The translations under genes were made by a program, and so were the position numbers. Shown here piece by piece: positions 1 to 7,631 of a DNA stretch of 64,000 nucleotides (positions within the stretch are counted from its first letter, which is position 1; each line of letters opens with the position of its first letter). Under the pieces are notes generated by a model, which worked only from the letters and a program-made list of their open reading frames with translations, did not search any database and was not told the origin of the DNA. The stretch lies in the NCBI GenBank assembly GCA_035496935.1, contig DATJED010000023.1:372001-436000 (forward strand). Direction: 5' to 3'. This DNA comes from Pseudopedobacter sp035496935. Its GTDB lineage: Bacteria > Bacteroidota > Bacteroidia > Sphingobacteriales > Sphingobacteriaceae.

Positions 1-787
1 CAATTATTTCATTTGCTTTAGCCGAAAAAAAGACCTGATTCAACATTGAGCTTTGTTTCTGTTTATCCAAATCTGCCAGTTGGGGAAGTACATCCGCAAT
101 TGCTTTTTTGCCTTTTGTCAAGTCATCGTTCATTATATCTAACCCTAACCTATGGTAGCTATACAAGATGTTTCTGATGGGCAAAAAGCTTTTGTTATTT
201 AGGTTCTCTACTAACCAATACCTGTTTTTTAATCCTTCAAAGGCTTTCCAGCCGGGGAAACTTGCATTTTGTGCGTTGTTTACAACTGTTTGCGCTTTTG
301 TGTAATAATTGGAACCGCCAAGTTTAGAGAAAGAATCAGCATCCAATCCAATAATGACGTAAGCATAAAAAGCCAACATTGAGCTGAGGTTATTTTGATA
401 ATTTTGATCAGAATAGTCTAAAGGTTGGCCCTCGGTATAGCTGAAATCAAAATTTTTGTCGTTTAAACTTAATAAAGTGGTATTGTAAGAGCTACCATAA
501 ACGGGTCTGCTGCTTAAAATTTGTGCTTCGCCTTGGAAATTGCTCCCACCGTCCCAGTTTTTTAAAGTAATCACCAAATTGCAGTCGATTCGTTCTTGTG
601 ATTTTAATTCAAAATCGGCCCATTTTCGGTTATTCAAAAACTCACTTATCGCTATTTGCAAGTCATCTAAAGCCTTTTTATTGGTATTTTGGATTTGCGG
701 AGATAAAATTTGCACCCTACAATTTAAATCTTGTGCAAAAGATTTTATGGATAAAAAACAAAGTGCAAAAACAATCAATCTTCTCAT
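1..787 (-). CDS. DUF4835 family protein, 3' part lost at window start
   Basis: Reading the complement from the ATG at 787 gives an open frame of at least 262 codons that runs off the window edge. It begins MRRLIVFALCFLSIKSFAQ, a typical Bacteroidota signal peptide ending at a Phe-Ala-Gln cleavage site, so the product is exported. Later stretches such as QAQIL-SSRPVYGSSYNTT and DFSYTEGQ match the DUF4835 family, which usually follows coaBC in this phylum and, as I recall, is linked to the type IX secretion component PorD; that link is not shown here. The ATG overlaps the coaBC stop by 4 bases (ATGA), so the two are translationally coupled. Family call by recognition; exact role uncertain. Confidence 0.8.
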   Translation of the reverse strand, partial: MRRLIVFALCFLSIKSFAQDLNCRVQILSPQIQNTNKKALDDLQIAISEFLNNRKWADFELKSQERIDCNLVITLKNWDGGSNFQGEAQILSSRPVYGSSYNTTLLSLNDKNFDFSYTEGQPLDYSDQNYQNNLSSMLAFYAYVIIGLDADSFSKLGGSNYYTKAQTVVNNAQNASFPGWKAFEGLKNRYWLVENLNNKSFLPIRNILYSYHRLGLDIMNDDLTKGKKAIADVLPQLADLDKQKQSSMLNQVFFSAKANEII

Positions 788-1974
788 ATTAACGATGCTA
801 TTTTGTTGCAGATATCTTTGGCAACTTCTTCTTTAGATTTTAAATTAAACTCAGTTTTAGCTGAATTCTTATCAATAATAGTGATTTTGTTGGTATTGGT
901 TTTAAAGCCAGCTCCAGCGTCGTTTAAAGAATTAAGAACTATAAAATCGAGGTTTTTGTTTTTTAGCTTTTTGAGGGCATTTTCCTCTTCATTATCAGTT
1001 TCCAATGCAAATCCAACTAAAATCTGATTTTTTTTGGCTTTCCCTAAAGTAGAAAGAATATCAGCGGTTTTAGTTAGGCTGATGGAAAATTGGTCGGTGT
1101 TCTTCTTTATTTTTTGTGCTGCAACCTCTTGTGGCGTATAATCTGCCACGGCGGCGCTCATTACACAGATATCTACATTTTCAAATTCCGCTTTACAGGC
1201 TTCCAACATTTCTAGTGCTGAAGTAACGCTTATCAGCTTTATACCGCCTGGTGCGGGCAGACTTGTTGGTCCACTAATTAAAATGACTTCGGCGCCAAGT
1301 GTTTGGAGTTCTCGGGCAATAGCATATCCCATTTTACCTGATGAATGGTTGCCGATAAACCTAACGGGATCTATAGCTTCATAAGTTGGACCAGCAGTAA
1401 CCAACGCCTTTTTGTTTTTTAAAGGTTGGTTTAAACCTAATTGGGCAACAATAAAATCAAAAATTTCTTGTGGTTCGGCTAATCGTCCGGCACCATATAA
1501 ACCGCTTGCCAATTCGCCACTTGCTGGCTCTATAATCGTATTTGAATAATGTTTAAGTTTAACGATATTGTTTTTTGTGCTCATGTGTTTCCACATATCT
1601 AAATCCATAGCCGGAGCGAGATACACCGGACACTTGGCAGAAAGATAAATTGCGGAGAGCAAGTTGTCACAAATTCCGTTTGCAAATTTAGCCAACGTAT
1701 TAGCTGTTGCAGGTGCTACAAGGATTAAATCGGCCCATAAAGCCAGTTCTACATGGTTATTCCAAGTGCCTTTTTCACTATCGGAATAAGTACTGTAAAC
1801 TTGGTTTTTTGATAATGTAGAAAGGGTAAGGGGAGTGATGAAAGATGTGGCATCTTTTGTCATTACTACCTTTACGTTTGCACCAGCTTTTACAAATAAC
1901 CTAACAATTTCTGCCGATTTATAACTTGCAATGCTGCCGCAAACGCCAAGGAGTATATTTTTGTCTTTAAGCAT
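784..1974 (-). CDS. coaBC: Bifunctional phosphopantothenoylcysteine decarboxylase / phosphopantothenate-cysteine ligase
   Basis: Two consecutive steps of coenzyme A synthesis: CTP-dependent joining of cysteine to phosphopantothenate (CoaB) and FMN-dependent decarboxylation to phosphopantetheine (CoaC). The N-terminal flavoprotein half shows ILLGVCGSIASYK, the APAMDLDMW motif and LASGLYGAGRL; the C-terminal synthetase half shows LVTAGPTYEAIDPVRFIGNHSSGKMG and AAVADYTP, with the usual KIKK. Length is 396 residues, normal for the fused enzyme. The frame is open to a TTG at 1989 and has ATGs at 1983 and 1974; I prefer 1974, which gives MLKDKNILLG, matching where the family fold starts. It lies between rpoZ and DUF4835 in the bamD operon. 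Housekeeping, essential in most bacteria. Confidence 0.95.
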   Translation of the reverse strand: MLKDKNILLGVCGSIASYKSAEIVRLFVKAGANVKVVMTKDATSFITPLTLSTLSKNQVYSTYSDSEKGTWNNHVELALWADLILVAPATANTLAKFANGICDNLLSAIYLSAKCPVYLAPAMDLDMWKHMSTKNNIVKLKHYSNTIIEPASGELASGLYGAGRLAEPQEIFDFIVAQLGLNQPLKNKKALVTAGPTYEAIDPVRFIGNHSSGKMGYAIARELQTLGAEVILISGPTSLPAPGGIKLISVTSALEMLEACKAEFENVDICVMSAAVADYTPQEVAAQKIKKNTDQFSISLTKTADILSTLGKAKKNQILVGFALETDNEEENALKKLKNKNLDFIVLNSLNDAGAGFKTNTNKITIIDKNSAKTEFNLKSKEEVAKDICNKIASLI

Positions 1975-2000
1975 TGTGGACATGCTCAAATATAAGACAA

Positions 2001-2336
2001 TTACTTTTGTTCTTTAGAGGGATTTCTGTGATAAACTTTACCGTGGATAAATTCGTCAATAGCAACTAAAGAAGGTTTCGGCATTCTTTCGTAATGTTTA
2101 GAGATTTCAATCTGCTCTCTGTTTTCAAAAACCTCTTCTAAATTATCGTTCGAGCTCGCAAATTCAGCCAATTTGCTGTGCAATTCTTCTTTTACGTTAG
2201 CAGAAATTTGATTTGCTCTTTTGCTGATTATTACTAAAGACTCATAAACATTCTGTGTCTCCACATCTAGTTGTCTTAAATCTCTGGTTACTGTTGTACT
2301 TGCAACAGTTGGCTTATTTACATCTTTATTGTTCAT
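2001..2336 (-). CDS. rpoZ: DNA-directed RNA polymerase omega subunit
   Basis: A 111-residue member of the Bacteroidota omega (Rpb6-like) family. It assists assembly and stability of RNA polymerase by clamping the beta-prime subunit. Visible features are the stretch TRDLRQLDVETQNVYESLVI, followed by ISKRANQI, which corresponds to the conserved arginine-containing helix, and the acidic EEVFENREQIEISKHYE. The start overlaps the last 11 bases of bamD, and the stop sits 26 bases before coaBC, so the three form one transcript. The bamD-rpoZ-coaBC order is standard in this phylum and supports the call, because the omega family is short and divergent from the proteobacterial protein. Confidence 0.88.
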   Translation of the reverse strand: MNNKDVNKPTVASTTVTRDLRQLDVETQNVYESLVIISKRANQISANVKEELHSKLAEFASSNDNLEEVFENREQIEISKHYERMPKPSLVAIDEFIHGKVYHRNPSKEQK

Positions 2337-3186
2337 CTGTTTGCTTGGTTTTATAGCCGTAGGCCGCTAAAATTTCTTTTGTTTGTTCTATACCTTTTAA
2401 AGAAGCTGTTTTTAAATCTTCGGCTTCTTTTGCATAAGTGCTTTTTGGATATCTTTCTATAAATCTATTGTATTCTTCAATAGCTTCATTATATCTTTCT
2501 TCTTGTTTAGTTTCTAAACTGTTTTTTGCGTACAAATATTGCGCTTGAATAGTTAGATATTCCATTTCCTCGGCATATTTGGTATCCGGAAAATCTTTTG
2601 CAGAGTTTCTAAATGCGATAACTGCCGCTTGGTAATCTCCAATATCTAAGAAAAGCTTAGCGTTTTCAAAAGATTTACGCTCCAATTTTTCTCTTAAATC
2701 AGCAATTAGTTTGCTGGCTTCGGCTACACGTTCACTTTTTGGATAAAGGTTTATAAACAGCTGTAAAGATTCAATTGCTTTATAAGTATTGTCCTGATCT
2801 AAAGAATAGTTCGGAGAATCTAGATAAAAACAGTAAGCTGCTAAAAACCTGCATTCTTCTGCTTTTGGGCTACTTGGATAAGTATCGGCAAAAGTTTTAA
2901 AATGGTATCTTGCTGATAGATAATCTTTTAACTTGTAATTCGTATATGCATAGTAGTAATATAAATCCTCCGACTCGGCTCTTCCCCTGTATCTCTGTAC
3001 CAAGTCATCAAATAAAATTAAGGCTTTTGAGTAATCTTTTTTGTTGTATAAACGAATAGCTTCCTGATATTTTTTTGCTACATCAGTACTTGCTTTAAGT
3101 TTCTCAAATCTGCTTTTACAACCCGTAAAAACAATGGTAAATAATATAAATAAGCTTAATACGGTTAAGCTCTTGTTTTTAAACAT
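2326..3186 (-). CDS. bamD: Outer membrane protein assembly factor BamD
   Basis: Lipoprotein of the BAM machine that inserts beta-barrel proteins in the outer membrane. The first 22 residues are a hydrophobic signal ending in a lipobox (VFTGC, Cys23), so the protein is lipid-anchored on the periplasmic face. The rest is a series of TPR-like helical repeats: YQEAIRLYNKKDYSKALILFD, SARYHFKTFADTYPSSPKAEE, AAVIAFRNSAKDFPDTKYAEE and AIEEYNRFIERYPKSTYAKEAE are spaced at about 35-70 residues as in BamD/YfiO. 286 residues is the usual size. It is the first gene of the operon and has a clear promoter box four bases upstream of its ATG. High confidence from lipobox, repeats and gene order. Confidence 0.93.
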   Translation of the reverse strand: MFKNKSLTVLSLFILFTIVFTGCKSRFEKLKASTDVAKKYQEAIRLYNKKDYSKALILFDDLVQRYRGRAESEDLYYYYAYTNYKLKDYLSARYHFKTFADTYPSSPKAEECRFLAAYCFYLDSPNYSLDQDNTYKAIESLQLFINLYPKSERVAEASKLIADLREKLERKSFENAKLFLDIGDYQAAVIAFRNSAKDFPDTKYAEEMEYLTIQAQYLYAKNSLETKQEERYNEAIEEYNRFIERYPKSTYAKEAEDLKTASLKGIEQTKEILAAYGYKTKQTDEQ

Positions 3187-3190
3187 CCTG

Positions 3191-3220
3191 CAAAGATAGG
3201 TTAATAAATAATAATGTCAA
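3191..3220 (-). promoter_or_regulatory. Promoter of bamD-rpoZ-coaBC operon
   Basis: On the minus strand TATCTTTG (3191-3198) fits the Bacteroidota -7 consensus TAnnTTTG exactly, and TTGA (3217-3220) lies 18 bases further upstream as a -33 element. Only four bases (CAGG) separate the box from the ATG of bamD, so transcription should start at or next to the start codon. Confidence 0.7.
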
Positions 3221-3368
3221 TTTTAAAATTCAATGAAATGCTAAACTAAAATATTTTTGGATGCCAGACAGATAATTAACAAAATTTAACGTCAATATAT
3301 TAAGTCCATAGTCGGCAGTCCACAGTCTGGGTTGTTAGCTGCAAGGCTATCAATACTCACTACTGAAA

Positions 3369-5663
3369 CTAAACAATCCTCAGCTTCGCAAACTTTAAAA
3401 GCAGTTGTTTTTGTCCTATTTCTTTAAAAAATATAGTTGCTTTAATATCTGGTTTACTTCCTTCTAAGGTTAAAACTTTGCCGTAACCAAATCTTTCGTG
3501 TTCAACTTCATGTCCAACTTGTAAGTTGGAGGTGTCGCTAGGAGCGAAGCCTTCGCTTGGAACGTGAGCTTTCGCCAGTAAAGATGTTGTTTTTAAGGGT
3601 TTGGTTGCAGGTTTTGGCTTCGAGTAAACATCGGTTTCACTTTGCGTAAAGGTTGATTTACTTTGCCATTGTGTGCGTTCATCATCAAAACTGCCACTCT
3701 TTGTAACCGATGCTCTTTTTGTGATTTCAATTTCTAAATACCTCGGATCAATTTCATCTAAAAAGCGGGAAGGCTCGCAATTGATTAACGTCCCAAATTT
3801 AAACCGTGATGTGGCGTAACTGATGTGCAGTTTTTTCTCTGCCCGCGTTACGGCTACATAAAATAAGCGGCGTTCTTCTTCTAAATCCGCCCGCGAATTT
3901 AAAGCCATCTGCGATGGGAAAAGATTTTCTTCTAATCCAACGATATAAACCTGTGGAAATTCCAATCCTTTTGATGAGTGGATAGTCATTAACGAGACAG
4001 TGTCTTTACTGTCGCCTTTGTCGTTATCATCATTAGTCAACAAAGCAACGTCCTGCATAAAAACATCTAAACCTCTGTCTTCAATATCTTCACGCTCAGA
4101 AAACTCCTTGATTCCGTTTAATAATTCCTGAATGTTCTCGTATCTGCTTACTCCTTCCACCGATTTGTCATCGTACAAATCTTTTAACAAGCCGGATTGT
4201 TGGGCAATATGTAATGCGGCATCATAGGCATTGTGGTTTTTGGCTGTTACTGCAAAACTTTGTATAGCCGTTGCAAAATTACTTACCGCAACCGCTGCTC
4301 TGTTGTCCAAATAATTGTGAGCTTCGGAAATAATCTCGAAAAGTGTTTTGTTCTCTTTATCAGCGGATAAAATAATTTTATCTAAAGTTGTTTTTCCGAT
4401 GCCACGGGCCGGATAATTTATCACTCTTTTAAAAGCTTCCTCATCCGCCGGGTTAAAAGTAAGCCTGAAATAAGCAATTAAATCCTTGATTTCTTTACGC
4501 TGATAAAAGGAAGTTCCCCCGTAAATTTTGTATGGAACGCCGAGCTTTCTAAGCGCTTCTTCCATTGACCGCGATTGGGCATTGGTTCTGTAAAGAATTG
4601 CAAAATCAACCCAGTTTAGGTTTTTATCTGCTCTTTCCTGAGCGATAGATTCGGCTACCTGTTTCCCTTCTTCATTGTCAGAAAAAGAACGACTGATTTT
4701 TATCTTGTCGCCAGTTTCATTATCCGAAAAAACGTTTTTTTCTAACTGGTTTTTATTGTTCGAGATAATGCTGTTAGCAATGTTAACAATGTTTTGTGTT
4801 GAACGGTAGTTCTGTTCCAACTTAAATACCTTAACATCCGGATAATCTTTCTGGAAGTTAAGGATGTTTTGGATGTTGGCGCCCCTAAAAGCGTAGATAC
4901 TTTGGGCGTCATCGCCTACCACACACAAATTCTCTCTAACCGCCGCTAATTTTTTAACGATTAAGTATTGAGAGAAATTGGTATCCTGGTACTCATCAAC
5001 CATCAGGTATTTGAATTTTTGTTGATATTTATGAAGCACCGCCGGATGTTCTTTCAACAAAACATTGGTTTTAAATAACAAGTCGTCAAAATCCATTGCG
5101 CCGGCTTTAAAGCATCGGTTTACATAAGTTTCGTAAATTTTGCCCAAAAAAGCCCGACCAGAGGTAAAATCGTCTGCCTGGATTTGTTCATTTTTTTGAT
5201 ACTCGGCCACAGAGATTAAATTGTTCTTGGCCATTGATATTCTGCCGTAAACGTAATTATGATGATAAAGCTTATCATCTAAGCTCATTTCTTTTAAAAT
5301 GGTTTTGATAAGGCTTTTGCTGTCATCCGTATCGTAAATGGTAAAGTTGTTTGGATAGCCGATATGATGAGCCTCTACCCGTAAAATTTTTGCAAAAACC
5401 GAGTGAAAAGTGCCCATCCAAATGTTTTTAGCTTCCGCACCAACTACTGTTGTTATTCGGTTACGCATTTCTTTCGCCGCTTTATTGGTGAAAGTTAAAA
5501 CCAAAATATTGAAGGGGTCAACGCCTTTTTGTATCAAATGCGCCACCCGGTAAGTAATTACCCGTGTTTTTCCAGATCCAGCGCCAGCAACAATCATTAC
5601 TGGTCCTTCGGTTTGCTCTACAGCCTGTCTTTGGGTAGGATTTAATCCTGCTAAATAATCCAA
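3369..5663 (-). CDS. UvrD/PcrA-type ATP-dependent DNA helicase
   Basis: Superfamily 1A helicase moving 3'-5' on single-stranded DNA, used in repair and to clear replication conflicts. Motif I is AGAGSGKT (residues 26-33 from the chosen start), motif Ia TFTNKAAKEM, motif II VDEYQDTN, motif III VVGDDAQSIYAFRGA, motif IV LEQNYRST, motif V TIHSSKGLEF and motif VI VAVTRAEKKL: all intact. The last 70 residues (VGHEVEHERFGYGKVLTLEG) form the Tudor-like domain typical of PcrA. There is no ATG near the start; the frame is open to TTG at 5690, and TTG at 5663 gives MDYLAGLNPTQRQAV, matching homologues. Monocistronic by appearance; the minus-strand terminator at 5699-5733 separates it from the upstream gene. 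About 764 residues, normal length. Confidence 0.93.
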   Translation of the reverse strand: MDYLAGLNPTQRQAVEQTEGPVMIVAGAGSGKTRVITYRVAHLIQKGVDPFNILVLTFTNKAAKEMRNRITTVVGAEAKNIWMGTFHSVFAKILRVEAHHIGYPNNFTIYDTDDSKSLIKTILKEMSLDDKLYHHNYVYGRISMAKNNLISVAEYQKNEQIQADDFTSGRAFLGKIYETYVNRCFKAGAMDFDDLLFKTNVLLKEHPAVLHKYQQKFKYLMVDEYQDTNFSQYLIVKKLAAVRENLCVVGDDAQSIYAFRGANIQNILNFQKDYPDVKVFKLEQNYRSTQNIVNIANSIISNNKNQLEKNVFSDNETGDKIKISRSFSDNEEGKQVAESIAQERADKNLNWVDFAILYRTNAQSRSMEEALRKLGVPYKIYGGTSFYQRKEIKDLIAYFRLTFNPADEEAFKRVINYPARGIGKTTLDKIILSADKENKTLFEIISEAHNYLDNRAAVAVSNFATAIQSFAVTAKNHNAYDAALHIAQQSGLLKDLYDDKSVEGVSRYENIQELLNGIKEFSEREDIEDRGLDVFMQDVALLTNDDNDKGDSKDTVSLMTIHSSKGLEFPQVYIVGLEENLFPSQMALNSRADLEEERRLFYVAVTRAEKKLHISYATSRFKFGTLINCEPSRFLDEIDPRYLEIEITKRASVTKSGSFDDERTQWQSKSTFTQSETDVYSKPKPATKPLKTTSLLAKAHVPSEGFAPSDTSNLQVGHEVEHERFGYGKVLTLEGSKPDIKATIFFKEIGQKQLLLKFAKLRIV

Positions 5664-5698
5664 ATTGTATCGTGTTTTTAAGAAAATCAAAAGTAAAA

Positions 5699-5733
5699 AA
5701 AATGAGGCGGAGATTTTAATTCCGCCTCATTTT
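5699..5733 (-). terminator. Rho-independent terminator after TPR sensor gene
   Basis: A 13-bp perfect stem (5699-5711 paired with 5721-5733, arm AAAATGAGGCGGA in minus reading) with a 9-base loop, followed on the minus strand by a run of eight T. It lies 20 bases past the stop of the gene ending at 5754 and insulates the helicase downstream. Confidence 0.88.
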
Positions 5734-5753
5734 AAGTTTTTAACAAACGGTTG

Positions 5754-7199
5754 TTAACTTAATCCTTCTTTGCTTGAATCATGTAATGCTTCGTTGATAT
5801 TCATGATTTTTTCATCAATATCATCAACACATTTTTTTATCTGAGGCGATACCTCATTGCTATCTACTAGTTTATCTTCAACCAGCATCATTAAACCTTT
5901 TAAGGTTGCCACCGGCCCTCTAATTTGATGAGATAGGTGGGAAGAATATTCTGATAATTTCTGGTTTTTAATGATTAAATCCTTTGTACGCTCGGCAATA
6001 AGTTCTTCAAGTTGCTGGTTAATGCGATCTACATTATTTTTTTGTTTAACCACTTCCTCATTTAAAGCCATCAGTTTTTGATTTGAAGATTTAGACCTTT
6101 TATTGCTTTTAACCAAGAGAAAAATTACAAAGAAACAGAGCACCGCTACAGCTCCAACAGCGAAAGCTAGTTTTTTTGCATTTCTTTGAGCTTGTATGGT
6201 TAGCTCGTTTTCTCTTTGGATTTGTTCTTGGTTTAGGGTTTTTTGTATGAGGTTAATGTTGGAAGTAGTGGTTTTTGTATAGTTTGTACTGTCAAGTAGA
6301 TTTATTTTTCGTAAATAATGGAGCGCTTTTTTATAATTTTTTCGTTTTGTTTCTAATTCATAACTGGTATAAATAAGATCGTAGATCTTTTTTTTGTCAT
6401 CAGTTAATTTTGCAAGCGCAATCCCTTCTTTGATGTACTCTTCCGCCTTTTTAAAATTGTTTTTCTTAATATATATTGAGCTCAACGTCATATTCATTCC
6501 AGCTATGACATTATGTAGTTCATGTTCTTTTGCCATTTTATGTGCATCAAGTAATAATTTTTCTGCTTGTTCTAAATTATTTAAATAATAGCACATCACG
6601 CCCATATTCTGTAAGCTAAGGATAACGCCAGTTGGGTTATTGATTTCTATAAAAAGACGATTGCTTAATTCGTAATGTTTTAAAGCCGTATTATACTGCT
6701 TTTTGCGGTAATAAGTATTGCCAATATTCATGTAGCTACCTGCTATCAAATCCTTTTTATTATATTTTTTAGCAATTTTTAAGACTTTCTGATAATAACC
6801 TAATGTTATATCATAATCTATTTCTGTCCATAAATTGCCGATATTATTTAATACCTTAGCTTCGCCCAGTTCATCATGAATCTGCTGAAACTGTTTCATA
6901 GAGATAAGATACCGGTTTAGCGCAGAATCTCTTTCGGTCATATAATAAAACCCTATCCCAATCACCCGGTTAGCTTCTGCAATTTCTTTAACCAAGTTCA
7001 GTTTAGTGGCTATTTTATATGCTTGTTTCCCAAACGTTATCGTCTGTTTAGGATCTGTTAGACGTATATCATAGGCTTTTTTATTTAATGCTTTCGCTGT
7101 TTGTTCACCAGGTTTTATACCATTTTCTATAGTTTCTTTTTTAAATCCTTTTGCGCAGAACGAACAGAGTATGATAAGTATGAGAATTTTATAGCGCAT
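5754..7199 (-). CDS. TPR-repeat sensor protein with a histidine H-box but no ATPase domain
   Basis: 481 residues. The order is signal peptide (first 18), about eight TPR units from residue 30 to 300 (for example ALNRYLISMKQFQQIHDELG and AEKLLLDAHKMAKEHELHN), one transmembrane helix near 345-365 (LAFAVGAVAVLCFFVIFLLV), a coiled coil (SNQKLMALNEEVVKQKNNVD), and a dimerisation/phosphotransfer-like helix with LSHQIRGPVATLKGL, where His424 sits in the HxIRxP H-box of HisKA domains. Bacteroidota have many periplasmic-TPR histidine kinases of this plan, but those continue with a HATPase_c domain of about 150 residues. Here the frame stops 58 residues after the His and a strong terminator follows, so the ATP-binding part is absent rather than out of frame. 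It may be phosphorylated by another kinase or have lost kinase function. Confidence 0.8.
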   Translation of the reverse strand: MRYKILILIILCSFCAKGFKKETIENGIKPGEQTAKALNKKAYDIRLTDPKQTITFGKQAYKIATKLNLVKEIAEANRVIGIGFYYMTERDSALNRYLISMKQFQQIHDELGEAKVLNNIGNLWTEIDYDITLGYYQKVLKIAKKYNKKDLIAGSYMNIGNTYYRKKQYNTALKHYELSNRLFIEINNPTGVILSLQNMGVMCYYLNNLEQAEKLLLDAHKMAKEHELHNVIAGMNMTLSSIYIKKNNFKKAEEYIKEGIALAKLTDDKKKIYDLIYTSYELETKRKNYKKALHYLRKINLLDSTNYTKTTTSNINLIQKTLNQEQIQRENELTIQAQRNAKKLAFAVGAVAVLCFFVIFLLVKSNKRSKSSNQKLMALNEEVVKQKNNVDRINQQLEELIAERTKDLIIKNQKLSEYSSHLSHQIRGPVATLKGLMMLVEDKLVDSNEVSPQIKKCVDDIDEKIMNINEALHDSSKEGLS

Positions 7200-7404
7200 A
7201 AAATAAGTAAAGCAACAGTTGAATTTAAAGGTATTTATAAAACTTTAATTTCTATCTATTTCTATAAAATAAATATATAAATTAATTGAAAGTCAATAAA
7301 TTTTTAATTGAAACATGATTTTGTTTTTTAGTGTACGAATATTTCGTTTCAAATAAATCAACTATAATATTTGTACTGTTATTTCACAATAAAAGTTTCA
7401 AAAC

Positions 7405-7557
7405 ATGAAAAAAATATTATTAGTATTATTCGTAGTTAGCGCAATTGGCGCAACATCATGCAAAAAAGAAGCAGAAACAGTACCTGTAAAAAGCTTAAAA
7501 GTAAATGGGGGACCAAATAATAATGCTAATAAACTGGATACAAATACTTGGGACTAA
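7405..7557 (+). CDS. Small lipoprotein of unknown function (50 aa)
   Basis: ATG at 7405, TAA at 7555. The product starts MKKILLVLFVVSAIGATSCK, a classic lipoprotein signal with Cys19, then a short hydrophilic tail (KKEAETVPVKSLKVNGG, ending NKLDTNTWD). After cleavage only about 32 residues remain on the lipid anchor. Upstream there is a normal-length leader and an imperfect promoter box around 7367-7375 (AATATTTG). No family recognised. Codon use and the textbook signal peptide make it a believable gene; short lipoproteins of this kind are common in the phylum but are often not annotated. It stands alone between the TPR sensor (divergent) and the peptidase. Confidence 0.65.
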   Translation: MKKILLVLFVVSAIGATSCKKEAETVPVKSLKVNGGPNNNANKLDTNTWD

Positions 7558-7602
7558 ATAATCTCCACACTTTTGCTGCAATTTAGCTAAAGTATAAAAT
7601 TA

Positions 7603-7610
7603 TATATTTG
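7603..7610 (+). promoter_or_regulatory. -7 box of the M20 peptidase gene
   Basis: TATATTTG matches TAnnTTTG exactly and ends 15 bases before the ATG at 7626. A TTTG at 7572-7575 could be the -33 element, but the 27-base gap is longer than usual. The box overlaps the left end of the palindrome at 7608-7631. Confidence 0.55.
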
Positions 7611-7631
7611 CATAAACACGTGTTTATGCAA
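7608..7631. repeat. Perfect 24-bp palindrome over promoter and start codon
   Basis: Left arm TTGCATAAACAC (7608-7619) is followed directly by its exact reverse complement GTGTTTATGCAA (7620-7631), with CACGTG at the centre. It overlaps the end of the -7 box, the predicted transcription start and the ATG (7626-7628). It could be an operator for a dimeric repressor or, in RNA, a 12-bp hairpin that hides the start codon. Confidence 0.8.

Noticed and set aside
540..836. Plus-strand frames at the window start
   Set aside because: Antisense to the DUF4835 gene, which has a full signal peptide and coupling to coaBC.
3301..3345. Short AGTCCATAGTC/AGTCCACAGTC repeat before uvrD's stop
   Set aside because: Only two imperfect 11-mers, no symmetry or position that suggests function.
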